From an uncultured Bacilli bacterium (GTDB lineage Bacteria > Bacillota_I > Bacilli_A > RFN20 > CAG-826), in NCBI GenBank assembly GCA_934140155.1, contig CAKPBC010000001.1, positions 124,001-188,000 of the forward strand: a stretch of 64,000 nucleotides of DNA. Direction: 5' to 3'. The stretch's first letter is position 1; the number at the start of each line of letters is the position of its first letter. The position numbers and the translations under genes are program-made. The notes beneath the pieces were generated by a model. The model was not told where the DNA came from. It worked only from the letters and a program-made list of their open reading frames with translations, and searched no databases. Shown here in pieces: positions 27,965 to 38,217 of this stretch.

Positions 27965-28870
27965 TCACTCCTTTACTTCCAATAATTTATTTAGCGTATT
28001 TTCTAATATTTTTTCACTAACAATTGATTTAATTATATAACAATTTCCTAATTTATCTTCATGAAATAATGTCTTTCCATCATCAGTAATTTCAACAAAT
28101 CCCGCCTTAGATTTATTAAGAACTTCATTATCTCCATAAATAGCATAATATACAGTTAGCAAATCCCATGATGGCCTATTACCATTTGCATATTTTTTAT
28201 AAGCAAACGCTACTGGATTTAATTCATAATCTTCTACTATATTTCCGCCAGTAAACACATTGCTTCCTAATTTAAAATCACAAAAATAAACAGGAATATT
28301 TTTTATAAGACAAATCTTTTTACTTGCATCTATATCTGAAACAATATTATATTCTGCAGATAAGTCCGCTAATGAAATATTGCTATCAAAATATCCGCCC
28401 ATAACAACAATTTTTTTTAAAGACTTTTGCATTAATTCTAATCCAGTAAGTGGAGAAATATCATCTGGTTTTGAATTTATCAAAGCTGCTAAATTATTAA
28501 GTTGGCCTATGCAAATTAGCGTAATATTTGTTTCTTTTACTAATGATTTTCTTAATAAAACCAACGCCTCTTCATATTCTTCTTTTTGTTTAGGAGATAA
28601 AGCAAATTTTTTTGCCATTTGGCTTAAAAATGCATCATACTTCTTATCATCAAAATAATGCAAATTTCTTTTATTCACGCCAATTTCAAATGTGTTTTTA
28701 TAATAATTATTAATAACTTCTATTCCAGCTCCCGCGTATTTAGCGGTTGTAGTATGCGTCATTCCTAATATTTTACATTTTCCTAAGTTATGTAAAACGT
28801 TGGCAATAGCAAGTGCACCAGCATCATCACAATCGGCGCCTAAATCTGTATCAATCCAAATCTTTTCCAT
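27965..28870 (-). CDS. Nucleoside hydrolase family protein (IUNH-like)
   Basis: A 301-residue protein with the calcium-binding start of the inosine/uridine-preferring nucleoside hydrolase family, IDTDLGADCDDAGAL (consensus DTDxGxDDAxA with one extra residue), the AEYNIVSDIDAS block that normally contacts the ribose, and a late W-D (PSWDLLTVYYAI) in the place of the last calcium ligand. The family cleaves N-glycosidic bonds of ribonucleosides. It lies in a sugar-uptake operon, overlaps the deacetylase gene by 20 nt and has a second copy fused to a regulator nearby, so the true substrate may be another N- or O-furanoside released from the glycan (inference). Confidence 0.85.
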   Translation of the reverse strand: MEKIWIDTDLGADCDDAGALAIANVLHNLGKCKILGMTHTTTAKYAGAGIEVINNYYKNTFEIGVNKRNLHYFDDKKYDAFLSQMAKKFALSPKQKEEYEEALVLLRKSLVKETNITLICIGQLNNLAALINSKPDDISPLTGLELMQKSLKKIVVMGGYFDSNISLADLSAEYNIVSDIDASKKICLIKNIPVYFCDFKLGSNVFTGGNIVEDYELNPVAFAYKKYANGNRPSWDLLTVYYAIYGDNEVLNKSKAGFVEITDDGKTLFHEDKLGNCYIIKSIVSEKILENTLNKLLEVKE

Positions 28871-29558
28871 TTAAAAGTACCTCTTTATTCGTTCCATAAA
28901 AGATATCTTCCTTATTACTAATTAGTTTCAAAAATGCTTCAAATTTATCCCATGTGTCTTCAAAATCAAATTCATAGGCATGCCCCCAAATATAAAATAT
29001 TTTGTCTTCATTACCATCATAATTTAAAAATTCATCTGCTAAATTAAACAAATGATCGAAGTCTAAACAATGGACAGTTGGTCTGAAATCTAGTAAGTTA
29101 TTTTGTAAATCAAAATTATATGTCGCTAAAATGTTTCTTGAATATAAAATAGGTGTATTTTCTTTTATAGTATTAACAACTAAATCATTTACAGTACCAA
29201 ATGGATATGCCATACCAATGACTTTATATCCGACTAGATTCTCTAAAAATTTGCGATCATCTTCTACTTCTTTAATAATTTTTTCTTTGCTTAATTTAGT
29301 TAAGTCTGGATGGTGGGAAGTATGAACTGCAACTTCGTGATTAGCATATAATGTTTTTACTTCTTCAATTTCAACTTTATTATGTAGTGCCGTCCATTTT
29401 TGCCATTTAACATCTCCTTCTTTTCCTAAGCTTAACGAGTTTAAATTAAATGTGCATTTTAAGTTATATTTATCTAATAACTTTACAAGGCGCCGATCTT
29501 GAGTAACTCCATCATCAAAGCTAAATGTTATTGCCTTGTGTTTATTATTTGAAAACAT
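28851..29558 (-). CDS. Polysaccharide deacetylase (NodB homology)
   Basis: A 235-residue protein with the carbohydrate esterase family 4 motifs: TFSFDDG (motif 1, catalytic base and metal Asp), HTSHHPDL (motif 2, the two metal-binding His) and AYPFGT (motif 3). No signal peptide is visible, so it probably acts inside the cell, on imported acetylated oligosaccharides rather than on the wall. It overlaps the nucleoside hydrolase gene by 20 nt, and GAGGT precedes the ATG. Together with the surface SASA esterase of cluster A it argues for an acetylated substrate. Confidence 0.88.
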   Translation of the reverse strand: MFSNNKHKAITFSFDDGVTQDRRLVKLLDKYNLKCTFNLNSLSLGKEGDVKWQKWTALHNKVEIEEVKTLYANHEVAVHTSHHPDLTKLSKEKIIKEVEDDRKFLENLVGYKVIGMAYPFGTVNDLVVNTIKENTPILYSRNILATYNFDLQNNLLDFRPTVHCLDFDHLFNLADEFLNYDGNEDKIFYIWGHAYEFDFEDTWDKFEAFLKLISNKEDIFYGTNKEVLLNGKDLD

Positions 29559-29569
29559 GCTTAGTACCT

Positions 29570-29716
29570 CTATCTTGGAATGTATGGAAGTTCTATTGAA
29601 GCTTCAGCAGTTGTTTCTTTTACTGTACTAGTTGAGTTAGAAGTTGAATTACTACTACATGATACTAATCCAACCAAAGATAAAACACCTAGCAAAAATA
29701 ATAATACCTTTTTCAC
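29570..29716 (-). CDS. 48-residue mini-lipoprotein
   Basis: I read an uncalled small gene with a GTG start at 29716 preceded by a perfect AGGAGG (7-8 nt spacing). The product begins MKKVLLFLLGVLSLVGLVSC, a complete lipoprotein signal with lipobox LVSC, then a Ser/Thr/Asn linker and ends in ELPYIPR. The mature peptide would have about 28 residues. It fits exactly between its neighbours, 2 nt after the upstream stop and 11 nt before the deacetylase ATG, so the frame is almost certainly used. It is too short for an enzyme; a binding or assembly role at the membrane near the sugar transporter is a guess. Alternative: the remnant of a larger lipoprotein whose body was deleted. Confidence 0.75.
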   Translation of the reverse strand: MKKVLLFLLGVLSLVGLVSCSSNSTSNSTSTVKETTAEASIELPYIPR

Positions 29717-29718
29717 AG

Positions 29719-31842
29719 TTATTTTCCTCCTAATGAATTATAAAAACTACTTACAATATTATAATAACTTGCTTCAACATCTTGTTTATATACTTCTAAC
29801 ATTGTTGCTACACTATAAGAAATATTTTTTGCAAAATGATAAACGCCATCTTTTGTTTGTACATATGCTCCAATATAATATGTTTGTTTATAGTCATTAA
29901 TATTATCTATTTTATATGTAAAGTCACGAGTAGCATTTGTATTTATAATTTTGCGTGCATTTTGTGGTAGTTCCTTAGTTTCTTGGAATTCAAAATTCGA
30001 AGTCATTACTAAGACACCTATTTCTTTTACATCAATAAATGTTGAAGTATCAAAACTATAGAAGGCATCAATACTTACATTTTTAAAATCCGAATAACGA
30101 ACTTCGTTAGTATCATCGTTTTTTATAATTGTATAATCAAAGTTTAATCTTGCTTGTGTTTGAATATTCTTAAAGCTTTCAATTACTGATGGATAAATAG
30201 TAACTTCAAATTGCAAATCAAACTGATTTAAATAAGTTATGTCCACTACTTGTTTGCCAATTTTAGTGTTGTCAAACTTATTTATAGTCACATTATCTAA
30301 AGAAGTAACAACAATAGTTTTTCCACTATCATGGGTTTCTAAAATTTCTAGTCCTGCTAAATTTAATGATTCGCCTACTAAATAATTTAATTTTGTAGGC
30401 ATTTTAGATATTTTGCAACTTACTACATTATCATCTTTAACATGAACAATTATATCTTTTGAAATATCATTACCATATTCATCAACAACTAATATAGTTA
30501 AGGTATAATCTCCCGCTCTATTTTTATTAAAATTAGAACTATCAATAAAATACTCTTCATTAGTTAAATTTCTTAAAGATTCATTTTGTCTTTTTAATTG
30601 AACTTTCAAGCCATCAAGATTCAATTCTTCGCCAACATAATAATTAGTTTTAAAGTTATCTGTATTGATGACAAGTTCTTTACCAACTTTATCTAAGTTA
30701 TATAAGTTAACATTATCAAACTTAATTATCATATCTTCACTATGTTTAATAACAACTGCTACTTGTTGCCACCAATTAGCATCTTTACTAACGTTAGGAA
30801 TAAAATCAAATGTTAAGTGAGTTCCATCAAATGATCCACCGATGATATATTCACTATTATCTTTGCTAACATATTCGCTTTGATTATATGTTACACAAGG
30901 TTGTCCACTTTCGTTATAGCATATATAAAATTCTTTACATTTTGCTTCTAAAACATCTAAACTTAAGCGATATCTATTTCCACTTACTAATTTAGTTAAT
31001 CCATTAAAATAAAACTTTTCCCAAGCATCCGTGCCTGTTCCTATTTTTGATGCTTCCAAGTAATGATTACTTTCATCACCATTTATAGTTAAAGAATCCA
31101 AACTTGCATTATATACGTTAGCAATATTAGATAAATTATTCATTGGCGCACTAGTTCCAATATCAAGACTTTCAAAATCCATGTCATAGTCATAAGCTAA
31201 TACGGGCTTTGAAATAGAAATATTATCAACATAAACTTTGTCTGTAACCTCAAAATCTTTACCAGTCATTGTTACATATGAATTTTGTCCATTGATTTTT
31301 CCAGCCACAAAAGAGAAAGTTAAATGGCCATTTACATAACTTGCATTACTAGTATTACTAGTGCTTAATACTTCCATATTAGTGCCATTAACAATTTTTA
31401 CACCTGTCCAAGTAAAAGTTTGGTATTCAATAAATAATGTGGCATTACTTGCAGAGGTTTCAATAGTTATGTCCATTGAAAGAGTATATGTTTCTCCATC
31501 TATTAACTTTTCTAAGTTATTTGCAGCTGATGTTCCTAAGCCGCCTAGTTTACTATACTTAGCGGTATCACTGCCAATAATCATATATTCCAAAGCTTTA
31601 CTATCTTTATAATCGACTACTTTGCTATCCACATGGGAGCTTTCAAACCACATAAATTGTTTTGCATTAAAAATTTGTTCTCCTGTTGTGGATAAATTAT
31701 AATCTTCAAAATTTTCTTGATAAACTTTTTCTTCTTTCAATGTGGTTTCTTTCTCTTGAGCTTTAATATTAACTTTATTATTAGTAAATATAACACTACC
31801 TAAAACAAGCAAAGAACTTACAAGCAATAATTTTTTGTTCAT
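29719..31842 (-). CDS. Secreted modular protein, carbohydrate-binding-like plus Ig-like domains
   Basis: A 707-residue exported protein: signal peptide (MNKKLLLVSSLLVLGSVIF), two beta-sandwich modules (about 40-205 and 210-395), two bacterial Ig-like domains (about 398-485 and 487-560) and a C-terminal domain of about 145 residues. Module 2 holds the block CYNESGQPCVTYNQSEYV and ends FDNVNLYNL; it is closely similar to a module of the protein at 42944-44719. Unlike the cluster A proteins it has no C-terminal membrane helix or LPxTG, so it may be released or held by another protein. Ribosome site AGAGGT. It sits between the glycosidase-like lipoprotein and the mini-lipoprotein in cluster B. 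Confidence 0.7.
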   Translation of the reverse strand: MNKKLLLVSSLLVLGSVIFTNNKVNIKAQEKETTLKEEKVYQENFEDYNLSTTGEQIFNAKQFMWFESSHVDSKVVDYKDSKALEYMIIGSDTAKYSKLGGLGTSAANNLEKLIDGETYTLSMDITIETSASNATLFIEYQTFTWTGVKIVNGTNMEVLSTSNTSNASYVNGHLTFSFVAGKINGQNSYVTMTGKDFEVTDKVYVDNISISKPVLAYDYDMDFESLDIGTSAPMNNLSNIANVYNASLDSLTINGDESNHYLEASKIGTGTDAWEKFYFNGLTKLVSGNRYRLSLDVLEAKCKEFYICYNESGQPCVTYNQSEYVSKDNSEYIIGGSFDGTHLTFDFIPNVSKDANWWQQVAVVIKHSEDMIIKFDNVNLYNLDKVGKELVINTDNFKTNYYVGEELNLDGLKVQLKRQNESLRNLTNEEYFIDSSNFNKNRAGDYTLTILVVDEYGNDISKDIIVHVKDDNVVSCKISKMPTKLNYLVGESLNLAGLEILETHDSGKTIVVTSLDNVTINKFDNTKIGKQVVDITYLNQFDLQFEVTIYPSVIESFKNIQTQARLNFDYTIIKNDDTNEVRYSDFKNVSIDAFYSFDTSTFIDVKEIGVLVMTSNFEFQETKELPQNARKIINTNATRDFTYKIDNINDYKQTYYIGAYVQTKDGVYHFAKNISYSVATMLEVYKQDVEASYYNIVSSFYNSLGGK

Positions 31843-31853
31843 TTTGTATACCT

Positions 31854-34748
31854 CTATTTCTTAGAAATTTTTATATCATCAACAATTAATACACCTTTAC
31901 CATATAATCCAATGACAATATAGTAATCATTTGCAGCGCCAGTCGTAAAATCATAAATCATTTTTTTAGTTTTATTTAGTTCCACATTATCAGCAAATCG
32001 ACCTACCGCTGTATCCTTATCTAAATTTGATTGGCTTCTTGCTAAAATATAGGCATATCCATCTAGTAAAGGATTGGTGTTTTGTTTGATTTTTTCCATT
32101 AATTTATAAGAAAACTCTACACGATATGATGTATTTGCTTCTAATTTTATGTATTTAGAATTGGAATACATAAATTCAAACCAATTGTCATTAAAATAAC
32201 GATATGTTTCTTCATCTAATCGAGAAGACATTGAATACTTTCCAGAAATAACTTCTGTCTTATCATTTGTTAAATGTCCCCAACGGTTAAAGCCATAAGT
32301 AAATGTTGAATCATTGAGAACCATACCTTCGAATCCTTCTACATAATCTAAACCTTTGTTGCTATCAAAAGGTCTTACATTATTTATATTTTTAACATCA
32401 TCACCAGTAACTATTAAGCCTTTAGGATTTTCAACAATATTTATATTATCAATTAAGTAACTACCTATATTTTTAACACCAAATGCTAAAGATAATTTTC
32501 CATCCTTAGGAGTAATAAATGTAAATGATTTAATCGAATTAGGCTCATCCGGACGATCATACCATTCACCAATTGTTTGAATAGATGTGCCATTATTCAT
32601 TAAATGTAAATAATAATAACTTGCATTGCCTGCAATGGTTGCTCCTTTAGTGGAAAAGGATATCGTGTAGGACGTATTGTTTTTTATTTTTAACAAACTT
32701 GGATCAGAGAACAATCCATCGTTTTCTTGGTGCGGAACTTCACCTAAAACTTCGATTGATCCTTTACTTCCTAATATATTTGTATCGTTATTTATAGCAT
32801 TTTCATTATCAGAATACCAAGCGTTTTTTGATGAAAGTAAATTGTAATTTTTATCAAAAGATTGCACATATCCTGTTTTATTTTCAATAATAACCTTACC
32901 TGTTTTTATTTTATTTGCGTATATGCCTTTTCCATAAATATCTAAAGAATATGGGCCTTTATTTCCTGTTATAACGCTAACAGTTTTGATAGCTTTTTCT
33001 TCACTAACATCTTGGAAATTACTAACAACATTTTCTTCTTTTTTGTTATCTTTTGTCACAACAATAAATCCATCTTCATCACCCATCTTATGTTCAGATA
33101 ATTTTAAAGATGGAATGTATTCAAATGTTACTTCATAATTACTAGATGCTTTTAAACGAGTGTTTTTTAAATCTTCACCATTAACTTCTTCATAAAATTT
33201 ATCTATTTGTTTATAATTACCAACATTCATTTTTCCAAGAGGATACATTTTTTGTTTATAATTACCAACTTGTGCTAAACGAATAGCTGGTGCACCAGTT
33301 TCATCAACAATAGAAACCGCTAAGGTGTATTCTCCATCACTTAAATTTTTATCAACATTAAATGAAGTATATACATTCATAGTTTCGCCATTAAGCAAAA
33401 TTCTTAAATCATAATTTTTATTATCAACAGCTTGTTTTATTGCACCATTACTATCAATTAAATATAATCTTAAATTATGATTTGGTAATGTAAATCTTCC
33501 AACACCTGAATTAGAAATTTTGGTTAACACATATGCTTTATTTCCCTGTTTAATATCTTGTGGATATTTTGCCATATCAACTTTCAAGCGATAACCCATT
33601 TTTTCATTGCCTCTATTAAATAGTTCGGCATATCCTTTTTCAACAATATTAGCAACTTCTGTATTTATCCATCCCATAACAGTCGAGTAATTAGCGCGTG
33701 ATTTAAACATCATTTCATCAACTGCTTCAATAGGATCCATACCATATATTTTTTTTGAGAAAGCATCAAATCCCGCAAAAAATTCGCCACAATTTGATAC
33801 TTTTTTCCCACTTCTAATTAAATCAGATAATGCTTTTTCATCCGTTGAGTATTTAGTAACACCATTGCCCGCCATTCCATCTCTTCGGTAGCCAACATAT
33901 TCAACCTTCATAGCGTGATCAATAGCTGACCAGGCTAAATAATCTTCATATGCACATATCCCGTTTGTGGCAGCACTACTACCATCATCATTTGTTCCTT
34001 GATAATCCCATGAATTGGATAAGAATAATGTCTTGCCTTCCATAGCAAAATATTTAGCGTATTCATCAACAATATAAGCTAAAGTAAACATTCTTTCTTC
34101 CATGTTTTTAAAAGTATGTCCACTATGCCATTCTCCAAACATACCATATCCTCTAATATCAATCGTATCAATATATGTATTGCTAGCATATCTTTCTGCA
34201 AGTTTTGCCATAAAACGTTCAAAATACTGTTTATAAGTAGGATCAGTTATATCATTAACACGAGCCATTACGCTTCCAGAATAAGAGTATTCTTGATAGC
34301 TAACATTATAAGGTGATTCGTTTAACCATCGCGGAGCGCCAAAGAATACTTCTGGCAAAGACAAAGAATCTGTACATATACGTAAGTTAATTCTTTTTCC
34401 TTTTTCGGTCCAATATTCAATAGTTTTATCTATTAAACTCCAATCAAATACATTTTCTGTTTTTTCAATAAGAGCCCAAGAAGTTTGAATACCTACATTA
34501 TCTACTTCAGGCAAATCACCATTTTTTCCTAAATCCAACTTTCCTAATTCTGTTTGCTCTTCTAATGTAATCCAACCCATGCCTCTATTATGTAATGCAC
34601 CACTAACAGATGTAGGGTAAGTAGTAACATATCCTTTAGTTTCTTTACTATTATCATCTATATTATTAGGCTTTGAATTTGAAGAACAACTAGAAACAAA
34701 AGGAATCATCATTGTTAAACAAGTAATAACTTTGCTAATTTTTTTCAT
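31854..34748 (-). CDS. Lipoprotein with TIM-barrel glycosidase-like and DUF4832-like domains
   Basis: A 964-residue lipoprotein (lipobox VSSC near residue 20). Residues about 45-350 look like a clan GH-A type TIM barrel: NRGMGW at the start, repeated acidic ends of strands such as IDIRGYGMFGEWHSG, where the Glu is a good acid/base candidate, and CGEFFAGF as a candidate nucleophile strand. Residues about 360-480 resemble DUF4832 (NSGVGRFTLPNHNLRLYL). Two or three jelly-roll modules ending VDDIKISKK complete it. A beta-galactosidase or related activity is suggested only by fold. I prefer the ATG at 34748 (AGGTGAG upstream); a GTG at 34757 is possible. It follows the previous gene without a gap. 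Confidence 0.65.
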   Translation of the reverse strand: MKKISKVITCLTMMIPFVSSCSSNSKPNNIDDNSKETKGYVTTYPTSVSGALHNRGMGWITLEEQTELGKLDLGKNGDLPEVDNVGIQTSWALIEKTENVFDWSLIDKTIEYWTEKGKRINLRICTDSLSLPEVFFGAPRWLNESPYNVSYQEYSYSGSVMARVNDITDPTYKQYFERFMAKLAERYASNTYIDTIDIRGYGMFGEWHSGHTFKNMEERMFTLAYIVDEYAKYFAMEGKTLFLSNSWDYQGTNDDGSSAATNGICAYEDYLAWSAIDHAMKVEYVGYRRDGMAGNGVTKYSTDEKALSDLIRSGKKVSNCGEFFAGFDAFSKKIYGMDPIEAVDEMMFKSRANYSTVMGWINTEVANIVEKGYAELFNRGNEKMGYRLKVDMAKYPQDIKQGNKAYVLTKISNSGVGRFTLPNHNLRLYLIDSNGAIKQAVDNKNYDLRILLNGETMNVYTSFNVDKNLSDGEYTLAVSIVDETGAPAIRLAQVGNYKQKMYPLGKMNVGNYKQIDKFYEEVNGEDLKNTRLKASSNYEVTFEYIPSLKLSEHKMGDEDGFIVVTKDNKKEENVVSNFQDVSEEKAIKTVSVITGNKGPYSLDIYGKGIYANKIKTGKVIIENKTGYVQSFDKNYNLLSSKNAWYSDNENAINNDTNILGSKGSIEVLGEVPHQENDGLFSDPSLLKIKNNTSYTISFSTKGATIAGNASYYYLHLMNNGTSIQTIGEWYDRPDEPNSIKSFTFITPKDGKLSLAFGVKNIGSYLIDNINIVENPKGLIVTGDDVKNINNVRPFDSNKGLDYVEGFEGMVLNDSTFTYGFNRWGHLTNDKTEVISGKYSMSSRLDEETYRYFNDNWFEFMYSNSKYIKLEANTSYRVEFSYKLMEKIKQNTNPLLDGYAYILARSQSNLDKDTAVGRFADNVELNKTKKMIYDFTTGAANDYYIVIGLYGKGVLIVDDIKISKK

Positions 34749-34757
34749 AATTCTCAC

Positions 34758-36407
34758 CTACATTTCTTCGTAATTAATTCCATCAAATATTGTTGATGTT
34801 TTAGCAAGTACCTCAACTTTAAATGATGCACTTACGTTTTCGCATATGATTTTGATAACATATTCGCCACTTCGATAAGAATCGAATCCGCCTATATCAA
34901 TGGAATATCCACCATTAATAATGTCTCGTGTTAACACATTACTATCTCCATCCATATATTTTGCAGTTACAATTAAATTTGTTAAATCTAAAGCTTCGCC
35001 ATAAGCATATTTTGTTTTTACTTTTGATGTATCTAATGTAATGCTTATTGCCTCTCTAACAATTAAAATTTCATAAGTTTCTTTAACACCATTTGCCATA
35101 ATAGTTAATAATTGCTTTCCTGTAACTGCACTATTAAATCCCATTACTTCATATTCGTTTTCATTTAGGACACGCGTATTATTGTTGGTATACGTTGCAA
35201 TTACAATTAAGCCATCTTTTGTATATGCTTCGCCATAATTAAACTTAGTTTTTGCTAATGTGGTATTAATAGTTAATTTACTTATAATTGGAGTTTGTTT
35301 AAACACGATATTATCAATATTTATTAATACATTTCCATTATCTTTTGATTCCGTCATTAATTGGAACTGTTTATAGTCATTAATTGTCTTGCTCACGACA
35401 AATTTCATTGTTAATTTATTGTTTACTAAAGTGGCTCCACTAATAAGATCACCTGTTACATTAATATGATTGCTACTTAAATCAATCGTTACATAATTAA
35501 CTGGACTAACCCAAGTTCCACCATAATAAACATACAATTTAGTAACATTTGTCAACTTAATATCCATTGATAGTTCATATTCTCTGTTACGATTTAAAAA
35601 ACCTAAATTATTTAAATACGCCGCCGTTACTCCTTGATCAGATTTAGCGTTATAAGAAACATTTAAACTCTTGTTACCGTTTTCTTGAATTATTTCTGTT
35701 TTTGAAGAATCGGTATAAATATTGCCTAAATACGTAGCTAATGTTGAGTTAAATTGGCCCAACTGTTGATTTTCAAAAGTATTGTTATAAGAGCATTCTT
35801 CATAACTAATTTTCACATCATCAAAATAAACTACACCATTTTTGGTATTATATGCCGTAAATTTAATATAGCCATTACAATTTTCTATGGTATTATAAGC
35901 CATAGTAAAATTAAATGTTAATATGTTATTAGAATAAGAAACATTAGATATGTTATCTCCGCCTGGATTACATTCTATATTGCCATTAGGATAAACAATC
36001 GCCGATCCCCATTTTTCATCTCCACCAACAAATTCCACATACATTTTCTCAATGTTTTGCATTTCTAAGTATGTCGTGGTGCGATACGTTTCACCTTCAT
36101 TACATAGGCTTAAATTCATATTGTTAGCTATACCAAATCCTCCAACTACCGAATAACCATTGTTATCAATAAGTGGGCATTTTAGCATATTTGAATCGTT
36201 GTGCTTTTCTGTTATTGTATGTTCCCAGTTATTTGCCCATATGAAACCAGTTTGTGAATCTACAGTATTATTTTTATCAACTGTAAAGTCTTCAAAATTT
36301 GTTTGATAAATTATTAATTCATCGTTTTCTGCTTTTAATATTTTATCGCCACTAATGGTCAATAAAGTAAAAGATAGACTTAAACAAAGCAACAATGTTT
36401 TTTTCAT
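34758..36407 (-). CDS. Secreted modular protein with two jelly-roll and two Ig-like domains
   Basis: A 549-residue exported protein. The start is the ATG at 36407, preceded by GGAGAG and a normal signal peptide (MKKTLLLCLSLSFTLL); an upstream ATG at 36500 would run into the permease gene and lacks a signal. Two beta-sandwich modules (about 30-205 and 210-375) are followed by two bacterial Ig-like domains (about 378-455 and 460-535; FNYGEAYTKDGLIV and YAYGEALDLTNLIV show the repeat). It has no membrane anchor and ends in FDGINYEEM. It is expressed right after the two permease genes, so it probably helps gather the substrate imported by them. Confidence 0.7.
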   Translation of the reverse strand: MKKTLLLCLSLSFTLLTISGDKILKAENDELIIYQTNFEDFTVDKNNTVDSQTGFIWANNWEHTITEKHNDSNMLKCPLIDNNGYSVVGGFGIANNMNLSLCNEGETYRTTTYLEMQNIEKMYVEFVGGDEKWGSAIVYPNGNIECNPGGDNISNVSYSNNILTFNFTMAYNTIENCNGYIKFTAYNTKNGVVYFDDVKISYEECSYNNTFENQQLGQFNSTLATYLGNIYTDSSKTEIIQENGNKSLNVSYNAKSDQGVTAAYLNNLGFLNRNREYELSMDIKLTNVTKLYVYYGGTWVSPVNYVTIDLSSNHINVTGDLISGATLVNNKLTMKFVVSKTINDYKQFQLMTESKDNGNVLINIDNIVFKQTPIISKLTINTTLAKTKFNYGEAYTKDGLIVIATYTNNNTRVLNENEYEVMGFNSAVTGKQLLTIMANGVKETYEILIVREAISITLDTSKVKTKYAYGEALDLTNLIVTAKYMDGDSNVLTRDIINGGYSIDIGGFDSYRSGEYVIKIICENVSASFKVEVLAKTSTIFDGINYEEM

Positions 36408-36420
36408 ATGTCTCTCCTTT

Positions 36421-37269
36421 TTATTTAATTGCACTACCAACCGCTCCACGAACGAATGCTTTTTGACAACAAATATACACAATAACCATTGGTAAAGCAT
36501 ATATTACGCATCCTGCCAATAATTGATGCCAAGGTGGAGCAATGTAGTTTGATGTCTTTAAAAACTGTAATCCTAATGCTAATGTATAATGATCAGGATC
36601 TAAAATATAAATACTTGGTGCAACATAATCTGACCAGGTTCCAATAAATGAGAAAATAGCCATTGTAGCTAGAATTGGAGCGCAATTTGGTAATAAAATA
36701 TGAACTAAAATTTGAAATGAATTGCATCCATCAATTTTAGCAGCTTCATCCAATTCTTTAGGAATTCCCATAAAGAATTGTTGAAGTAAGAAAATATTAT
36801 AAGCACTTCCACCAATTGATGGTAATATTAATGGCCAAAAACTTCCCACCATTCCTAATTTAGCAAATATCATATATGCTGGAACCATTGTTACGACCCA
36901 AGGTAACATCATCGTTGATAATAGCAATGTAAAAGCCACTTTTTTCCCTTTTGCTTTAAATCTTGCAAATCCATAAGCTACCAAAGTGGAAGCTGTAATA
37001 CCAATAATCATGTTACTAAACACTAAAAGCAATGTATTTCCTAATTGCTTTAAGAAATTTGTTTGTGTTAGATAAAATGCAAAATTGTTAAAATTTAAGA
37101 AATTGGGTAATTTTGGTGGATAAGCATAAATGTCACTTGCTGTTTTTTGAAACGAACATATAATCATCCAAATAAACGGCATCGCAAGAACAAGTCCTAA
37201 GATAATACCAAATATTGTTCTTAAAGTGCTGCCCATTATTCGTTTTTGTTTTCTTGTTAAATGTGTCAT
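36421..37269 (-). CDS. Sugar ABC transporter permease, MalG type
   Basis: A 282-residue integral membrane protein with six predicted helices and the permease EAA loop ELDEAAKIDGCNSFQILVHI (E-A-A---G---------I-L-P), which docks to the ATPase. It belongs to the CUT1 carbohydrate importers. It overlaps the MalF-type gene by a single base (TAATG), with GGTGAT as ribosome site, and pairs with it to form the channel. Substrate is unknown but from context a di- or oligosaccharide containing alpha-galactose is likely. Confidence 0.94.
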   Translation of the reverse strand: MTHLTRKQKRIMGSTLRTIFGIILGLVLAMPFIWMIICSFQKTASDIYAYPPKLPNFLNFNNFAFYLTQTNFLKQLGNTLLLVFSNMIIGITASTLVAYGFARFKAKGKKVAFTLLLSTMMLPWVVTMVPAYMIFAKLGMVGSFWPLILPSIGGSAYNIFLLQQFFMGIPKELDEAAKIDGCNSFQILVHILLPNCAPILATMAIFSFIGTWSDYVAPSIYILDPDHYTLALGLQFLKTSNYIAPPWHQLLAGCVIYALPMVIVYICCQKAFVRGAVGSAIK

Positions 37270-38204
37270 TATTTATCACCGCCATTACCATAGAATACTA
37301 ATTTGTTGCTTACTTTAAAGTAGATTGCTGTAAATATAATAATAATTACAAACAACACCCACGCTTGAGCACAAGCATAACCCATTGTTTTTGAGCCATC
37401 TAACGAGAAAGCATTTAATACAACGTTCCATGCCATAGTCAAAGTTTTATCTGTACCATTTCCAAACAAAAGCTGCATTTCAGCATAAGCTTGCAATCCC
37501 CCGATTATACCTGTTATCGATATAAAAAATAATGTTGGAGATATCGTTGGTATAGTTACAGAAAATAATCTTTCTACTGCATTTGCACCATCTAATTTGG
37601 AAGCTTCTATAACTTCTTCTGGTACTCCTTGAAGAGCGGCTAAACATATAAGCATATTAGGGCCTATACTTGTCCATATTCCCATAAGCAAAACTGATCC
37701 CATTGAATTAGAATAACTGGTCCAATCAATTGGAGATATCCCAAAGAAAGACAAGAAATAATTCAAAAGCGAAAAATCTTTACTAAATAATTGCGACCAA
37801 ACCATAATTGATGCCACAGAAGGAATAATTGCTGGTAAATACACTAGTATTCTTACTAACTTGTTACCTCTAAATTTTTTATTTAAAAGCAAAGCAAATA
37901 GTAATGCTAAAAACAAAGAAACAAAAGTCTTTACAAAAGCATAAAGGAAGGTATTACCAATTGAAGATAAAAATAAATCATCTTTAAAAATATTTATATA
38001 GTTTTGAAAGCCAATAAATGTTCCTGTTCCATTTAAGTCTAAAATTGAAACTTTTTGGAAACTATATACCAAAGATGAAATCATTGGTATTACCGTAAAT
38101 AAAGAAAAGCCAACAATCCATGGCAAAATATAAAGATAAAATTGAGCTGTTTCTCTTTTTTGTCTTTTATGAATATATGGTTTGGTGTGTTTAGTCATTT
38201 CCAT
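37269..38204 (-). CDS. Sugar ABC transporter permease, MalF type
   Basis: A 311-residue membrane protein with six helices, a long basic N-terminal head (TKHTKPYIHKRQKRETAQF) and the EAA loop EEVIEASKLDGANAVERLFS. It is the first of the permease pair after the binding-protein gene (13 nt gap), with AAGGTGGG ahead of the start. Binding protein, MalF, MalG and the MsmK-type ATPase at the operon's end form a complete CUT1 importer. Confidence 0.94.
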   Translation of the reverse strand: MEMTKHTKPYIHKRQKRETAQFYLYILPWIVGFSLFTVIPMISSLVYSFQKVSILDLNGTGTFIGFQNYINIFKDDLFLSSIGNTFLYAFVKTFVSLFLALLFALLLNKKFRGNKLVRILVYLPAIIPSVASIMVWSQLFSKDFSLLNYFLSFFGISPIDWTSYSNSMGSVLLMGIWTSIGPNMLICLAALQGVPEEVIEASKLDGANAVERLFSVTIPTISPTLFFISITGIIGGLQAYAEMQLLFGNGTDKTLTMAWNVVLNAFSLDGSKTMGYACAQAWVLFVIIIIFTAIYFKVSNKLVFYGNGGDK

Positions 38205-38217
38205 ATACTATCCCACC

